A stretch of 64,000 nucleotides of DNA. Source: Janthinobacterium sp. J1-1. GTDB taxonomy: Bacteria > Pseudomonadota > Gammaproteobacteria > Burkholderiales > Burkholderiaceae_D. This document shows, one piece after another, positions 26,830 through 34,112 of this stretch. Each line of letters starts with the position of its first letter. Within the stretch, counting starts at the first letter, position 1. The position numbers and the translations under genes are program-made. Below the pieces are notes generated by a model. That model was not told the origin of the DNA. It worked only from the letters and a program-made list of their open reading frames with translations, and did not search any database. The stretch is taken from NCBI RefSeq assembly GCF_030944405.1, contig NZ_CP132339.1, positions 1,736,001 to 1,800,000 on the forward strand, read 5' to 3'.

Positions 26830-28375
26830 CACCGCACCAATACTGGGGCATTTCCGCCAGCGCCCAGTGCGCCTCGCCGGCCACTTCGGCATTCGCGTCA
26901 TCGAGGTGCTGGCGCAGCATGGGGATGGCGGCGGTGGCCTGCAGATCGCCCAATGCATGCGCGACGCGGGCGCGCACTACGGCATGCGGGTCGTTCAGCA
27001 TCGCGATCATGGGCGCCAGCCAGCGTGTCTCTTCCATGTCGCCCAGGGCGCCGGCCGCTTCGGCGCGTACCGAGGCATCGGGGTCGGCCAGCAGCGCCGC
27101 CACGGCGGCCGCCGTTTCAGGAAAACGCATCTCGCCCAGGGACCAGACGGCAAGGCGCCGCGTTACTGGTGAGGGATAGCGCAGCAGTTGCAGGACTGAG
27201 GGGATGGCGGCGCGCTGGCGGAACGATGCCACTTTCTCCGCATGGCGCAGCGAAAAATCCCCGGCGCGCATGGCGGCGGCCAGCTGGGTGAAATTCGGGT
27301 TGTCCAGCGTTTCAAGGAAGCCGAGCGGCTCCAGACTCGTCATCGGCACGGATACCAGCTGGTCCGGCCACAGCACCTGTTCGCCGCGCAGCTGCAGGCT
27401 GCCGAGCACATACAGCAGCGCCACTGTCGCCAGCGTTCCGCTCCACCATTGCAGGGCCGTGACGCGCCCGCGCGGGCGATGCGCTTCCAGCAGCGCAGCG
27501 ATACGCTTGCGCAGCATGGCGCCACGACTGGCGATATGGTTTTCCACCGTACCTGCGGCATCGCCACCGAAGGCATGGCGCGACACCGCCAGCAGCGTGT
27601 GCGCATAGTGCGATGGCTTGCTGCCTGCCGCCAGCACCGCATCGTCGGCCGCGCACTCGGTATCGTGTTCGAGGGTGCGCAGCAGTGGATACATCAGCGG
27701 GTGCCACCAATACAGGGCCAGCAGCACACGCCCCAGAATCAACATAATCCAGTCATGCGCGCGCACATGGGCCAGTTCGTGGGCCAGCACGGCGCCCGGA
27801 TCTGCGCTGTCCAGGCTGTGCCGGTCCAGCACGATGACGGGATGCCGCCAGCCCCAGCTATAGGGCGAATGCGCCGCATCGGACACCAGCAGCGCTACTT
27901 TGCGGCGCAGCCCCAGCGAGCGGTGCAGCCTTGCCAGCGCGGCGCTCCATGCGGGGGCGTCGACTGCCCGCGCGGCAGCGGCGGACCGGCGCAACTGCCG
28001 CAGGTTCAGCGCCAGGCGCAGCAGATGGCACAGCACGCCGATGACGTAGACGGCCAGCAGCCAGCGTCCGAGGCTGGCCGCGCGCAAGGGCAGGGAAATG
28101 GCCTCACGCAGTACGGGGACGTCGGCCTGCGTCACGCTGGCGGGGATCACCAGCGGCGGGTCAAGCAGGGCCGACAAGGCCAGCGGCATGGTGAGCGGCA
28201 TCGGCGGCAGCGACAGCCAGAAAAGCGGCATCAGCAGCAGCGCCACCAGGCCGCAGCGGGCGGCAAACACGCGGCGCGCCGCCGAGGCATGCGCCAGCAG
28301 CCGCAGCAGGCATAACAGCAGCAGGACCGTCACGCCATGCTTCAGCAGAAGCTGGGCGAGATCGGTTCCCGCCAT
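26600..28375 (-). CDS. M56 (BlaR1/MecR1-like) membrane metallopeptidase with C-terminal HEAT repeats
   Basis: 591 aa. Several N-terminal membrane helices flank an M56 domain with zinc motif HELAH (AVLAHELAHVRAHDW). A further helix (WWSGTLATVALLYVLGSL) leads to about four HEAT-type repeats (e.g. RRLAVWSLGEMRFPETAAAVAALL). In BlaR1/MecR1 the C-terminal sensor is a penicillin-binding domain; here it is replaced by HEAT repeats. The ATG overlaps the stop of the BlaI-type gene (ATGA), as in bla regulatory pairs. The last ~80 residues are Arg/Pro-rich and run antisense to the DUF5694 gene, so the natural stop may have been lost. Reading further upstream than 28375 is not justified. Confidence 0.83.
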   Translation of the reverse strand: MAGTDLAQLLLKHGVTVLLLLCLLRLLAHASAARRVFAARCGLVALLLMPLFWLSLPPMPLTMPLALSALLDPPLVIPASVTQADVPVLREAISLPLRAASLGRWLLAVYVIGVLCHLLRLALNLRQLRRSAAAARAVDAPAWSAALARLHRSLGLRRKVALLVSDAAHSPYSWGWRHPVIVLDRHSLDSADPGAVLAHELAHVRAHDWIMLILGRVLLALYWWHPLMYPLLRTLEHDTECAADDAVLAAGSKPSHYAHTLLAVSRHAFGGDAAGTVENHIASRGAMLRKRIAALLEAHRPRGRVTALQWWSGTLATVALLYVLGSLQLRGEQVLWPDQLVSVPMTSLEPLGFLETLDNPNFTQLAAAMRAGDFSLRHAEKVASFRQRAAIPSVLQLLRYPSPVTRRLAVWSLGEMRFPETAAAVAALLADPDASVRAEAAGALGDMEETRWLAPMIAMLNDPHAVVRARVAHALGDLQATAAIPMLRQHLDDANAEVAGEAHWALAEMPQYWCGVISAPAPHRPHRRPATAPASHRTTACATRRRWTARARPAVRGRFRGYWRPCAGCGLPSRPPTFADSLAVTARAWRR

Positions 28376-28791
28376 CAGCGGCCTTCCTTGCGCGCCTTTG
28401 CAATCATCGCTTCGAGGTCGTCGAGTTCTTCCGGACTGAGTTTGCCCGACATGCCGAGCAAAGCCGTCGCCGCGCTGGCCTTGGAATTGTTGAAGAAGGT
28501 GCCGACCAGTTTTTTCAAGGCCGATTCGCGCACCTGCGCCTGTGGCGCCACGGCGCTGTACAGATAGCGCTGGCCGTCGACTCTGTGCCGCAGCAAGCCT
28601 TTCGTTTCCAGCCGCCCCAGCATGGCGCGCACCGCCGAATTGCTCAGGTCCGGCCCCAGCGCCTCCTGGATCTGCGCCGCGGTGGCTTCCCGCAGCTGGT
28701 ACACGCATTCGACCACCTGGCGCTCGCGCGGCGCCAGGTTGTCCAGTCCTTGCGTCTCGGTGACGCTGGTCGATGCGGGGGCTTTTTTCAT
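28375..28791 (-). CDS. BlaI/MecI/CopY-family transcriptional repressor
   Basis: 138 aa. A winged helix (LAPRERQVVECVYQLREATAAQIQEAL, then SNSAVRAMLGRLETKGLLRH) is followed by a dimerisation tail. Family members bind TACA-NN-TGTA operators and are inactivated through the partner M56 protease, encoded here immediately downstream with a 4-bp overlap. Candidate targets are a palindrome just upstream (28825-28846) and three TACATTTGTA-like repeats at the neighbouring hydrolase promoter. Confidence 0.9.
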   Translation of the reverse strand: MKKAPASTSVTETQGLDNLAPRERQVVECVYQLREATAAQIQEALGPDLSNSAVRAMLGRLETKGLLRHRVDGQRYLYSAVAPQAQVRESALKKLVGTFFNNSKASAATALLGMSGKLSPEELDDLEAMIAKARKEGR

Positions 28792-28824
28792 GATGGTTTC
28801 AACGCTGGTTCTGCTGGTAAAAGA

Positions 28825-28846
28825 TGCTGGCTATTGTACGCCAGCA
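28825..28846 (-). promoter_or_regulatory. Inverted repeat with embedded -10-like TACAAT upstream of blaI-type gene
   Basis: Perfect 7-bp arms TGCTGGC (28825-28831) and GCCAGCA (28840-28846) flank an 8-bp centre that reads GTACAATA on the minus strand. It lies 34 bp before the repressor ATG and overlaps the stop of the upstream hydrolase gene. It could be an autoregulatory operator or a stem-loop at the hydrolase 3' end. There is no T-run. Confidence 0.45.
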
Positions 28847-29724
28847 CCGGCTGCTTTCTCTTTGGCCAGGCGCGCCGCGTTCTGCGTGGCCAGCGTCATC
28901 ACCTGCTCGATCGCATTGATCACCAGCTCCGGCTCCTGCCGCTGGATGCCATGGCCGCTGTTGGGCGTGAAGACATGGGCGCCGCTGGAAAACTGGCTGA
29001 GGAAGGCGGCGTGGCGCTGGCGCTTGAGCTTGATGACGTCCGGGGTTTCCTGGAAAAAGTCGGAACCGGCGCGCGCCTGCACCGACGTGATCAGCACCGC
29101 CGGCACGTCGGGCAGCGCCGGCGCCGCCGGCAGCTTGCCTGCATCGAGGATGGCCTGGATCGTCTGCAGCTCGCCCTGCCATTTGGGCGGGATGCTGGAG
29201 GCAAGCATCTGCTGGTCCTGCCGTACGCGCGCCGCATCGATGCCCTTGAGGACGGATTCGAAGCCTTCATCGGCCGGGTCGACGAACACCATGCCGGCGA
29301 CCTGCCGCGGATGGGTGGCGGCGAAATGGCGGATCAAGAAACCGCCATACGAATGGCCGACCAGGATCAGCGGGCCTTGCACTTGGCGCGCTTCCAGCAC
29401 GGCGGCCAGTTCGGCCACGCTTTGCTCCATCGTCAGCGGCGTCGTGCGCGCCGGCGACTTGCCGTAGCCGGCGCGCGAATAGACCAGCACCGCCGCTTTT
29501 TTTGCCACTTCCGGCGCCACCTTGCGCCATACCGACTGGTCGCTGGCGAAGCCCGCTTCGAACACGACGGTATAAGGCCCTTGGCCCATCTGCGCCACTT
29601 GCAGCTGGTGCTGGCCGACCGTGACCATGCTGTCGAAATCGGTGGCGGCGGCCGTCGCCGGTAGCGTGAGGGCGGCAGTGGACAGCAGGCCGGCCAGTAT
29701 CCATTTGCGTGCGAATGACAGCAT
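28831..29724 (-). CDS. Exported alpha/beta hydrolase
   Basis: 297 aa with a signal peptide (MLSFARKWILAGLLSTAALTLPATAAA). The nucleophile elbow is VGHSYGGF (GxSxG), the acid follows in FVDPADEG and the catalytic His sits in NSGHGIQ. Substrate unknown; the fold covers esterases, lipases and lactonases. The ATG at 29724 has AAGGA upstream. The reading frame continues further upstream without stop to about 30396, but that part is antisense to the decarboxylase gene and is not coding. Three 12-bp repeats lie 28-72 bp upstream, suggesting tight regulation, possibly by the adjacent BlaI-type repressor. Confidence 0.88.
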   Translation of the reverse strand: MLSFARKWILAGLLSTAALTLPATAAATDFDSMVTVGQHQLQVAQMGQGPYTVVFEAGFASDQSVWRKVAPEVAKKAAVLVYSRAGYGKSPARTTPLTMEQSVAELAAVLEARQVQGPLILVGHSYGGFLIRHFAATHPRQVAGMVFVDPADEGFESVLKGIDAARVRQDQQMLASSIPPKWQGELQTIQAILDAGKLPAAPALPDVPAVLITSVQARAGSDFFQETPDVIKLKRQRHAAFLSQFSSGAHVFTPNSGHGIQRQEPELVINAIEQVMTLATQNAARLAKEKAAGAGVQ

Positions 29725-29749
29725 GTTTTTTCCTTGGGCGATGAGTTTG

Positions 29750-29796
29750 GCTACATTTGTAGCATGTAACATTTGTAGCATGCCACATTTGTAGCA
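29750..29796 (-). promoter_or_regulatory. Three 16-bp-phased ACATTTGTAGCA repeats (BlaI-type operators?)
   Basis: The 12-mer ACATTTGTAGCA occurs perfectly at 29753-29764, 29769-29780 and 29785-29796, exactly 16 bp apart. The first lies in a full palindrome GCTACA-TT-TGTAGC, which contains the TACA-NN-TGTA core of BlaI/CopY operators. It is placed at the hydrolase promoter, about 1 kb from a BlaI-type gene. Confidence 0.7.
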
Positions 29797-29846
29797 GGCG
29801 TGACAAGCGATAGTTTTCGCCTGTTTTGAAAATAAATCACGGGATC

Positions 29847-29873
29847 TGTCACAACGCGCTTGCGTCGCACGTC
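29847..29873 (+). promoter_or_regulatory. ECF41-type promoter (TGTCACA-N16-CGTC)
   Basis: TGTCACA at 29847-29853 and CGTC at 29870-29873 are separated by exactly 16 bp. This is the known promoter pattern of ECF41 sigma factors. It stands 56 bp before the start of the carboxymuconolactone decarboxylase gene, which is followed by an ECF41 sigma gene, so an autoregulated operon is likely. Confidence 0.8.
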
Positions 29874-29928
29874 TAATCACTGTGACCAGCGCATGGTGCG
29901 CGGTCGCCAACCAACCAATGAGGTCATC

Positions 29929-30393
29929 ATGTCCAATACCGCCCGCCTGCCTTTCTTTTCCCTCGCTCCCAATTCGCTCAAGGCGATGATCAACCTGTCG
30001 AAGTCGGTCAGCCAGAGCGCGATCGGCGAGCGCCTTTTCGAGCTGGTCAACCTGCGCGTGTCGCAAATCAACGGTTGCGGCGTGTGCGTCGACATGCATT
30101 GGCGCTTCCTGCTCAAGCAGGGCGCCGAGCCGCGTCACCTCAATGCCATCGCCGGCTGGCGCGAAGCGCCGTTCTTCAGCCCCCGCGAACGCGCCGCGCT
30201 GGCCTGGGCCGAAGCCGTCAATGCGCTGCCGCAGCGCGACGATACCGACGCCGCTTATGCCGAACTGCGCGAGCATTTCGATGAAAACGAGGTGGTCGAA
30301 CTGAGCTACGCCATCGCCGCCATTCGTGGTTGGAACGTGCTGAACCTCTCGCTGCGCAACCAGATCCCGGAAGAACCGGCGCCAGGTTTCTAA
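29929..30393 (+). CDS. Carboxymuconolactone decarboxylase/AhpD-like protein, ECF41 partner
   Basis: 154 aa. The AhpD-like redox motif CGVC followed by DMH (NGCGVCVDMHW) lies in an all-helical CMD domain. Such proteins commonly act as thiol-dependent peroxidase partners. ECF41 sigma genes are typically found beside carboxymuconolactone decarboxylases, oxidoreductases or epimerases, and this matches. The start at 29929 has GAGG upstream; earlier in-frame codons give non-family sequence. A perfect ECF41 promoter lies upstream, and the sigma gene follows after 44 bp. Confidence 0.9.
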   Translation: MSNTARLPFFSLAPNSLKAMINLSKSVSQSAIGERLFELVNLRVSQINGCGVCVDMHWRFLLKQGAEPRHLNAIAGWREAPFFSPRERAALAWAEAVNALPQRDDTDAAYAELREHFDENEVVELSYAIAAIRGWNVLNLSLRNQIPEEPAPGF

Positions 30394-30437
30394 CACCCCC
30401 GCCGATCGATGTAGTATTGGGGAACAAGAGCATAACG

Positions 30438-31325
30438 ATGAACCATCGCACCGACACCGACTATCTGGCCCTCTTTACGGCGCTGCGCCCAAGGCTGTTT
30501 TCGATCGCCTATCGCATGCTGGGCGTGCGCGCCGATGCCGAGGATGTGCTGCAGGACGCCTGGCTGCGCTGGCACGCCGGTGACAAAACGCAGATCCAGT
30601 CCTGCGAGGCGTGGCTGGTGTCGGTGGTGACCCGGCTGGCCATCGACCGGCTGCGCACCAGCAAGGCAGACCGCGAAACCTATGTTGGCTGGTGGCTGCC
30701 CGAACCGCTGGTCGAGCTGGACGAGAACACGCCGGAAAGCGCGGTGGAACTGGCCAGCGATGTGTCGTTCGCCTTCATGTGGGCGCTGGAGAGGCTGTCC
30801 GCCGACGAGCGCGCGGCATTCCTGATGCGCCATGTGTTCGATGCCGACTATGCGGAAATCGCCGAAGTGCTGGGCAAGTCCGAAGTCGCCTGCCGCCAGC
30901 TGGCCCATCGCGCTCAAGTGCGGGTGCGGCAGGAGCGTCCCCGTTTCACGGTACCCAGGGATGCGCACCGCGATTTGCTGGCGAAATTTACCGAGGCCGC
31001 CAGCAAGGGCGACCGCGCGGCGATGCGCGCCCTGATGTCCGACGACGTGCAACTGGTGGCCGATGGCGGCGGCAAGGTGAACTCCTTCCTGCATGTGCTC
31101 AAGGGAGCAGGGCGGGTTGCCGGCGTCTACTGGTCGCTGGAGCACCAGTTCCCGGCGCAAGTGCGCTATCGCGTGGCCCTGATCAATGGCGAACCGGGGC
31201 TGCTGCGCTATGTGGCCGGCAAGCTCGAATCGGCGCAGTCCTTTATCGTCGATGGTGAAAAGGTGGTGGCGGTGTTCATCATGCGCAATCCCGACAAGCT
31301 GCGCTCGGTTCCGCAAACCTTCTGA
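30438..31325 (+). CDS. ECF41 sigma factor (SigJ type) with SnoaL-like C-terminal domain
   Basis: 295 aa. Region 2 (RLFSIAYRMLGVRADAEDVLQDAWLR) and region 4 (ERAAFLMRHVFDADYAEIAEVLGKS) are followed by an extra SnoaL-like domain. The three family hallmarks are all present: WLPEP in the linker, DGGGK in the C-terminal domain and NPDKL near the end. In ECF41 proteins the C-terminal domain replaces a separate anti-sigma factor. The start ATG at 30438 gives the family N-terminus. It is co-directional with the decarboxylase and probably transcribes its own operon. Confidence 0.93.
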   Translation: MNHRTDTDYLALFTALRPRLFSIAYRMLGVRADAEDVLQDAWLRWHAGDKTQIQSCEAWLVSVVTRLAIDRLRTSKADRETYVGWWLPEPLVELDENTPESAVELASDVSFAFMWALERLSADERAAFLMRHVFDADYAEIAEVLGKSEVACRQLAHRAQVRVRQERPRFTVPRDAHRDLLAKFTEAASKGDRAAMRALMSDDVQLVADGGGKVNSFLHVLKGAGRVAGVYWSLEHQFPAQVRYRVALINGEPGLLRYVAGKLESAQSFIVDGEKVVAVFIMRNPDKLRSVPQTF

Positions 31326-31355
31326 GGGCCGTGACGCGTTTCATCGCAGCTGTCT

Positions 31356-31801
31356 GTATTCTGTCCCGCCTTTTGCGCAGTTGGTCGCAATCCGGTGGTG
31401 TTGTCAGGGCGATGCGCCTAAAGTTCAATCATCGCAGCACACAACCTACCGAACCACTCGCTCAAAGGACACCATCATGAACATCGCCAAAAACATGGAA
31501 GCCATCTTCGTCGCCATCATCGCCATCGCCGCCGCCACCAGCATCGCCACCGCCTCGGTGCCGACCTTCCGCGCCGCGCCGGCGAGCGTGGTTGCCAGCG
31601 CCGACGCCACCGTCACGCACACCGTGTATGTCAGCGCCAAGCGTCTGAGCGCTGCGGAAAAAGCCGTGCTGTAAGCGCTGCTCGACCATGCAGCACGCAG
31701 CACCCGCAACAGCATCGGCAGTACATCGCAAGACCCCATCACAGGCAGTCAGGACGGGCGGCGCCCCCGGTTCTTTCCAGCCCTGGTGACAGCAGCGCCA
31801 G
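31356..31801 (+). repeat. Direct repeat, copy B: leader, small gene and 3' flank
   Basis: About 446 bp nearly identical to 33516-33952. The repeat covers the conserved leader, the 65-codon gene and about 125 bp of 3' flank ending near CCAG. The main difference is a short indel just before the ribosome site. The two copies bracket the GNAT and nucleotidyltransferase genes. Confidence 0.88.
31477..31674 (+). CDS. Small putative exported protein, family copy B (65 aa)
   Basis: 65 aa. A signal-like N-terminus (NIAKNMEAIFVAIIAIAAAT, then SIATA) is followed by a short tail with HTVYVSAKRLSAAEKAVL. AAAGGAC precedes the ATG. It is essentially identical in protein sequence to the copy at 33628 and related to the one at 25463. 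If the signal is cleaved after ATA, a peptide of about 37 residues would be released to the periplasm. Function unknown. Confidence 0.72.
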   Translation: MNIAKNMEAIFVAIIAIAAATSIATASVPTFRAAPASVVASADATVTHTVYVSAKRLSAAEKAVL

Positions 31802-31844
31802 AATGGCCGATGATCGTGTTTTCAACGACAACCGGGCCAGCGCA

Positions 31845-32270
31845 ATGTCATCCTTCAAGATCACCACCGACAAGACGGAACTCGACGTTCCGGCGATCCA
31901 CCATTTTCTCGGCACGCAATCGACCTGGGCCATCGGCATTCCGCTGGCCACCGTGCAGCGCGCGATCGACCATTCCCTGTGCTTTGGCGGCCTGCTTGAC
32001 GGCCGCCAGGTGGCGTTCGCCCGCGTGGTCACTGATCACGCCACCTTCGCCTACCTGGTCGACGTGTATGTGCTGGAAGAGTACCGCGGCAGGGGCTATA
32101 GCAAGCAGCTGATGGACGCCGTCATGGCGCATCCCGGCCTGCAGGGCCTGCGCCGCTTCATGCTGGCCACCAGCACCGCGCACGGCCTGTATGCGCGCCA
32201 CGGGTTCACGGCCCCGCTGCGGCCTGAGTCGCTGATGGAGAAGTATGTGCCCGATATTTACCGGCAGTGA
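31845..32270 (+). CDS. GNAT family N-acetyltransferase
   Basis: 141 aa. The acetyl-CoA loop is VLEEYRGRGYSKQLMDAVM, with the family C-terminus HGLYARHGFTAP. The N-terminal ELDVPAIHHFLGTQSTWAIG is typical of small GNATs acting on amino-acid-like or unknown substrates. The start at 31845 is by resemblance to relatives; an in-frame ATG at 31803, directly after the repeat boundary, is an alternative. Ribosome sites are poor for both. It lies between the two ~440-bp direct repeats. Confidence 0.82.
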   Translation: MSSFKITTDKTELDVPAIHHFLGTQSTWAIGIPLATVQRAIDHSLCFGGLLDGRQVAFARVVTDHATFAYLVDVYVLEEYRGRGYSKQLMDAVMAHPGLQGLRRFMLATSTAHGLYARHGFTAPLRPESLMEKYVPDIYRQ

Positions 32271-32326
32271 GTTATCGGCGCTGATCAGTAGAAAACATTT
32301 TTGTCTTGTTTTTATGATTCAAGATA

Positions 32327-32377
32327 TTGATTTTAAAAGTTTTTCGGTATAATTTGAAAAATAATGAAAATATACCG
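32327..32377 (+). promoter_or_regulatory. Promoter and inverted repeat upstream of the nucleotidyltransferase gene
   Basis: In a markedly AT-rich stretch, TTGATT (32327-32332) and TATAAT (32348-32353) are spaced by 15 bp. CGGTATA (32345-32351) and TATACCG (32371-32377) form a perfect 7-bp inverted repeat overlapping the -10, a plausible operator. Confidence 0.6.
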
Positions 32378-32388
32378 AGGAGCTTGCT

Positions 32389-33336
32389 ATGTTGGAACTG
32401 CCAGCCGATGCCACACGGCAGTACATTGATGCGGTTGCCACTTTTGAAGCTTATGAAGAGGCGCTGGCGGAGGCCGCCAAGGTACGTGGCGGTATGTATT
32501 GGCACAGGGGGCCCATGGCCGCTCCTGATGATGCCTATCTGGTGCGTACCACCGCTTCCGGCAGTGAAAAGAGTTTGGGCCGCCGGTCGCCTGAAACAGA
32601 GGCAATGTATGCCAGTTTTCGTCAGAGAAAAGAGTTAGCCGAGTTGCGCAGAGACGGGCTGAAGGCGTCGTTATCCAAACATAAAAGAATGAACCGTGCG
32701 CTGCGTGTTGGAAGGGTTGCGCCTATCATCGTGGACATTCTGAATCGTCTGGCAGTCACCAAATTGGGCGAACACTTTCGCGTGGTCGGCACCCACGCAC
32801 TCTACGCTTACGAATCGGCGGCGGGCATTATCTTTGAAGACGATGCGGTGGCGACACGCGACATTGACTTGCTTTGGGATGTCAGAAAAAGAGTTGCATT
32901 TGCCACTGCCTTGAGCAAGGTCGACATGTCAATGCTGGGTGTGCTTCAAAAAGTAGATCCAACGTTTCGTATCCGAAATTCTAAAAAATACACGGCTGTT
33001 AACAAGGACGGTTTCGAGGTTGATATTATCCGCCGCGAGCAGGCGATTGGCGACCCGCATCCTATCCGGTTGAGCAATGACGACGAGGACTTCTGGGTGG
33101 CTCAAGCACCACGTGCCCAGGAACTGCTGGACTCGCCTCCCTTCTCGGCAGTCATCGTCGCCACCAATGGCGATATGGCTCGGATGAATACACTCGATCC
33201 CACGGCCTTTGTCCGCTTCAAACAATGGATGAGTGCTTTGCCTGAGCGCGATCCTCTCAAGCGCCGGCGGGATGCCTTGCAAGCAAAGGCCGTCGAAGAA
33301 GTGGTTCAAGAGTATTTGCCGCACTGGGCGCGCTAA
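32389..33336 (+). CDS. GSU2403-type nucleotidyltransferase-fold protein
   Basis: 315 aa. The polymerase-beta-type fold is visible as VVGTHALYAYES, then TRDIDLLWD with the two metal-binding Asp residues, and later FEVDIIRRE. This matches the GSU2403 family (NTP_transf_8), whose substrate is unknown; related folds occur in toxin-antitoxin and defence loci. GAGGAG precedes the ATG. Base composition of the gene and its promoter is lower in GC than the neighbours, suggesting horizontal acquisition. Confidence 0.8.
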   Translation: MLELPADATRQYIDAVATFEAYEEALAEAAKVRGGMYWHRGPMAAPDDAYLVRTTASGSEKSLGRRSPETEAMYASFRQRKELAELRRDGLKASLSKHKRMNRALRVGRVAPIIVDILNRLAVTKLGEHFRVVGTHALYAYESAAGIIFEDDAVATRDIDLLWDVRKRVAFATALSKVDMSMLGVLQKVDPTFRIRNSKKYTAVNKDGFEVDIIRREQAIGDPHPIRLSNDDEDFWVAQAPRAQELLDSPPFSAVIVATNGDMARMNTLDPTAFVRFKQWMSALPERDPLKRRRDALQAKAVEEVVQEYLPHWAR

Positions 33337-33515
33337 GTAACCCCCAATAAATTCTTGTGATTTCTGACTTCCATCACCGGCGCTCTGCTGTGTTGCCAAC
33401 TGCTAGCAGTGCTCGCACTGCGTCGCAGTCGGCGCCTTGCATAGCATCCGGTCCTGTTCGTCATAACTTCACAATAATTTCCTGACGATTACTTAGCTTT
33501 CCATCCTTCCAGTGA

Positions 33516-33952
33516 GTATTCTGTCCCGCGTTTTGCGCAGTTGGTCGCAATCCGGTGGTGCTTGTGGGGCGATGCGCCTAAAGTTCAATCATCGCAGCAC
33601 ACAACCCACCACCCAAAGGACACCATCATGAACATCGCCAAAAACATGGAAGCCATCTTCGTCGCCATCATCGCCATCGCCGCCGCCACCAGCATCGCCA
33701 CCGCCTCGGTACCGACGTTCCGCGCCGCGCCGGCGAGCGTGGTTGCCAGCGCCGACGCCACCGTTACGCACACCGTGTATGTCAGCGCCAAGCGTCTGAG
33801 CGCCGCGGAAAAAGCCGTGCTGTAAGCGCTGCAGCACCATGCAGCACGCAGCACCCGCAACAGCATCCGCAGTACATCGCAAGACCCCATCACAGGCAGT
33901 CAGGACGGGCGGCGCCCCCGGTTCTTTCCAGCCCTGTTGACAGCAATGCCAG
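33516..33952 (+). repeat. Direct repeat, copy C: leader, small gene and 3' flank
   Basis: Second member of the ~440-bp direct repeat pair with 31356-31801, offset by 2160 bp. High identity runs through non-coding 5' and 3' flanks as well as the small gene, indicating recent duplication or gene conversion. Confidence 0.88.
33628..33825 (+). CDS. Small putative exported protein, family copy C (65 aa)
   Basis: 65 aa, apparently identical in sequence to the protein at 31477, with a few synonymous base changes (e.g. in the Val-Pro-Thr codons). AAAGGAC precedes the ATG. Synonymous-only differences suggest purifying selection on the peptide. Signal-like N-terminus and tail YVSAKRLSAAEKAVL as in the other copies. 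Confidence 0.72.
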   Translation: MNIAKNMEAIFVAIIAIAAATSIATASVPTFRAAPASVVASADATVTHTVYVSAKRLSAAEKAVL

Positions 33953-34112
33953 TCATCTTCGCCCGCGCAAATCGCCAGCGAAAAAGAGTGGTAATCCAGC
34001 CTTTGATCTTGCTGCATTGCAGCACCCGTCTGTGAGTATAATCCTGCGCTTGCATGTCTGTACCCAGCATGTTCTTCAACAGGAAGTCTCACTCACAACC
34101 AAAGGAATCTTC

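Noticed and set aside
28376-28708. N-terminal extension of the M56 protein upstream of 28375
   Set aside because: It overlaps the BlaI-type gene in another frame and is low-complexity. The ATG in the ATGA overlap fits the usual operon layout.
29725-30396. N-terminal extension of the exported hydrolase
   Set aside because: The extension is antisense to the decarboxylase gene. The ATG at 29724 has a ribosome site and begins a proper signal peptide.
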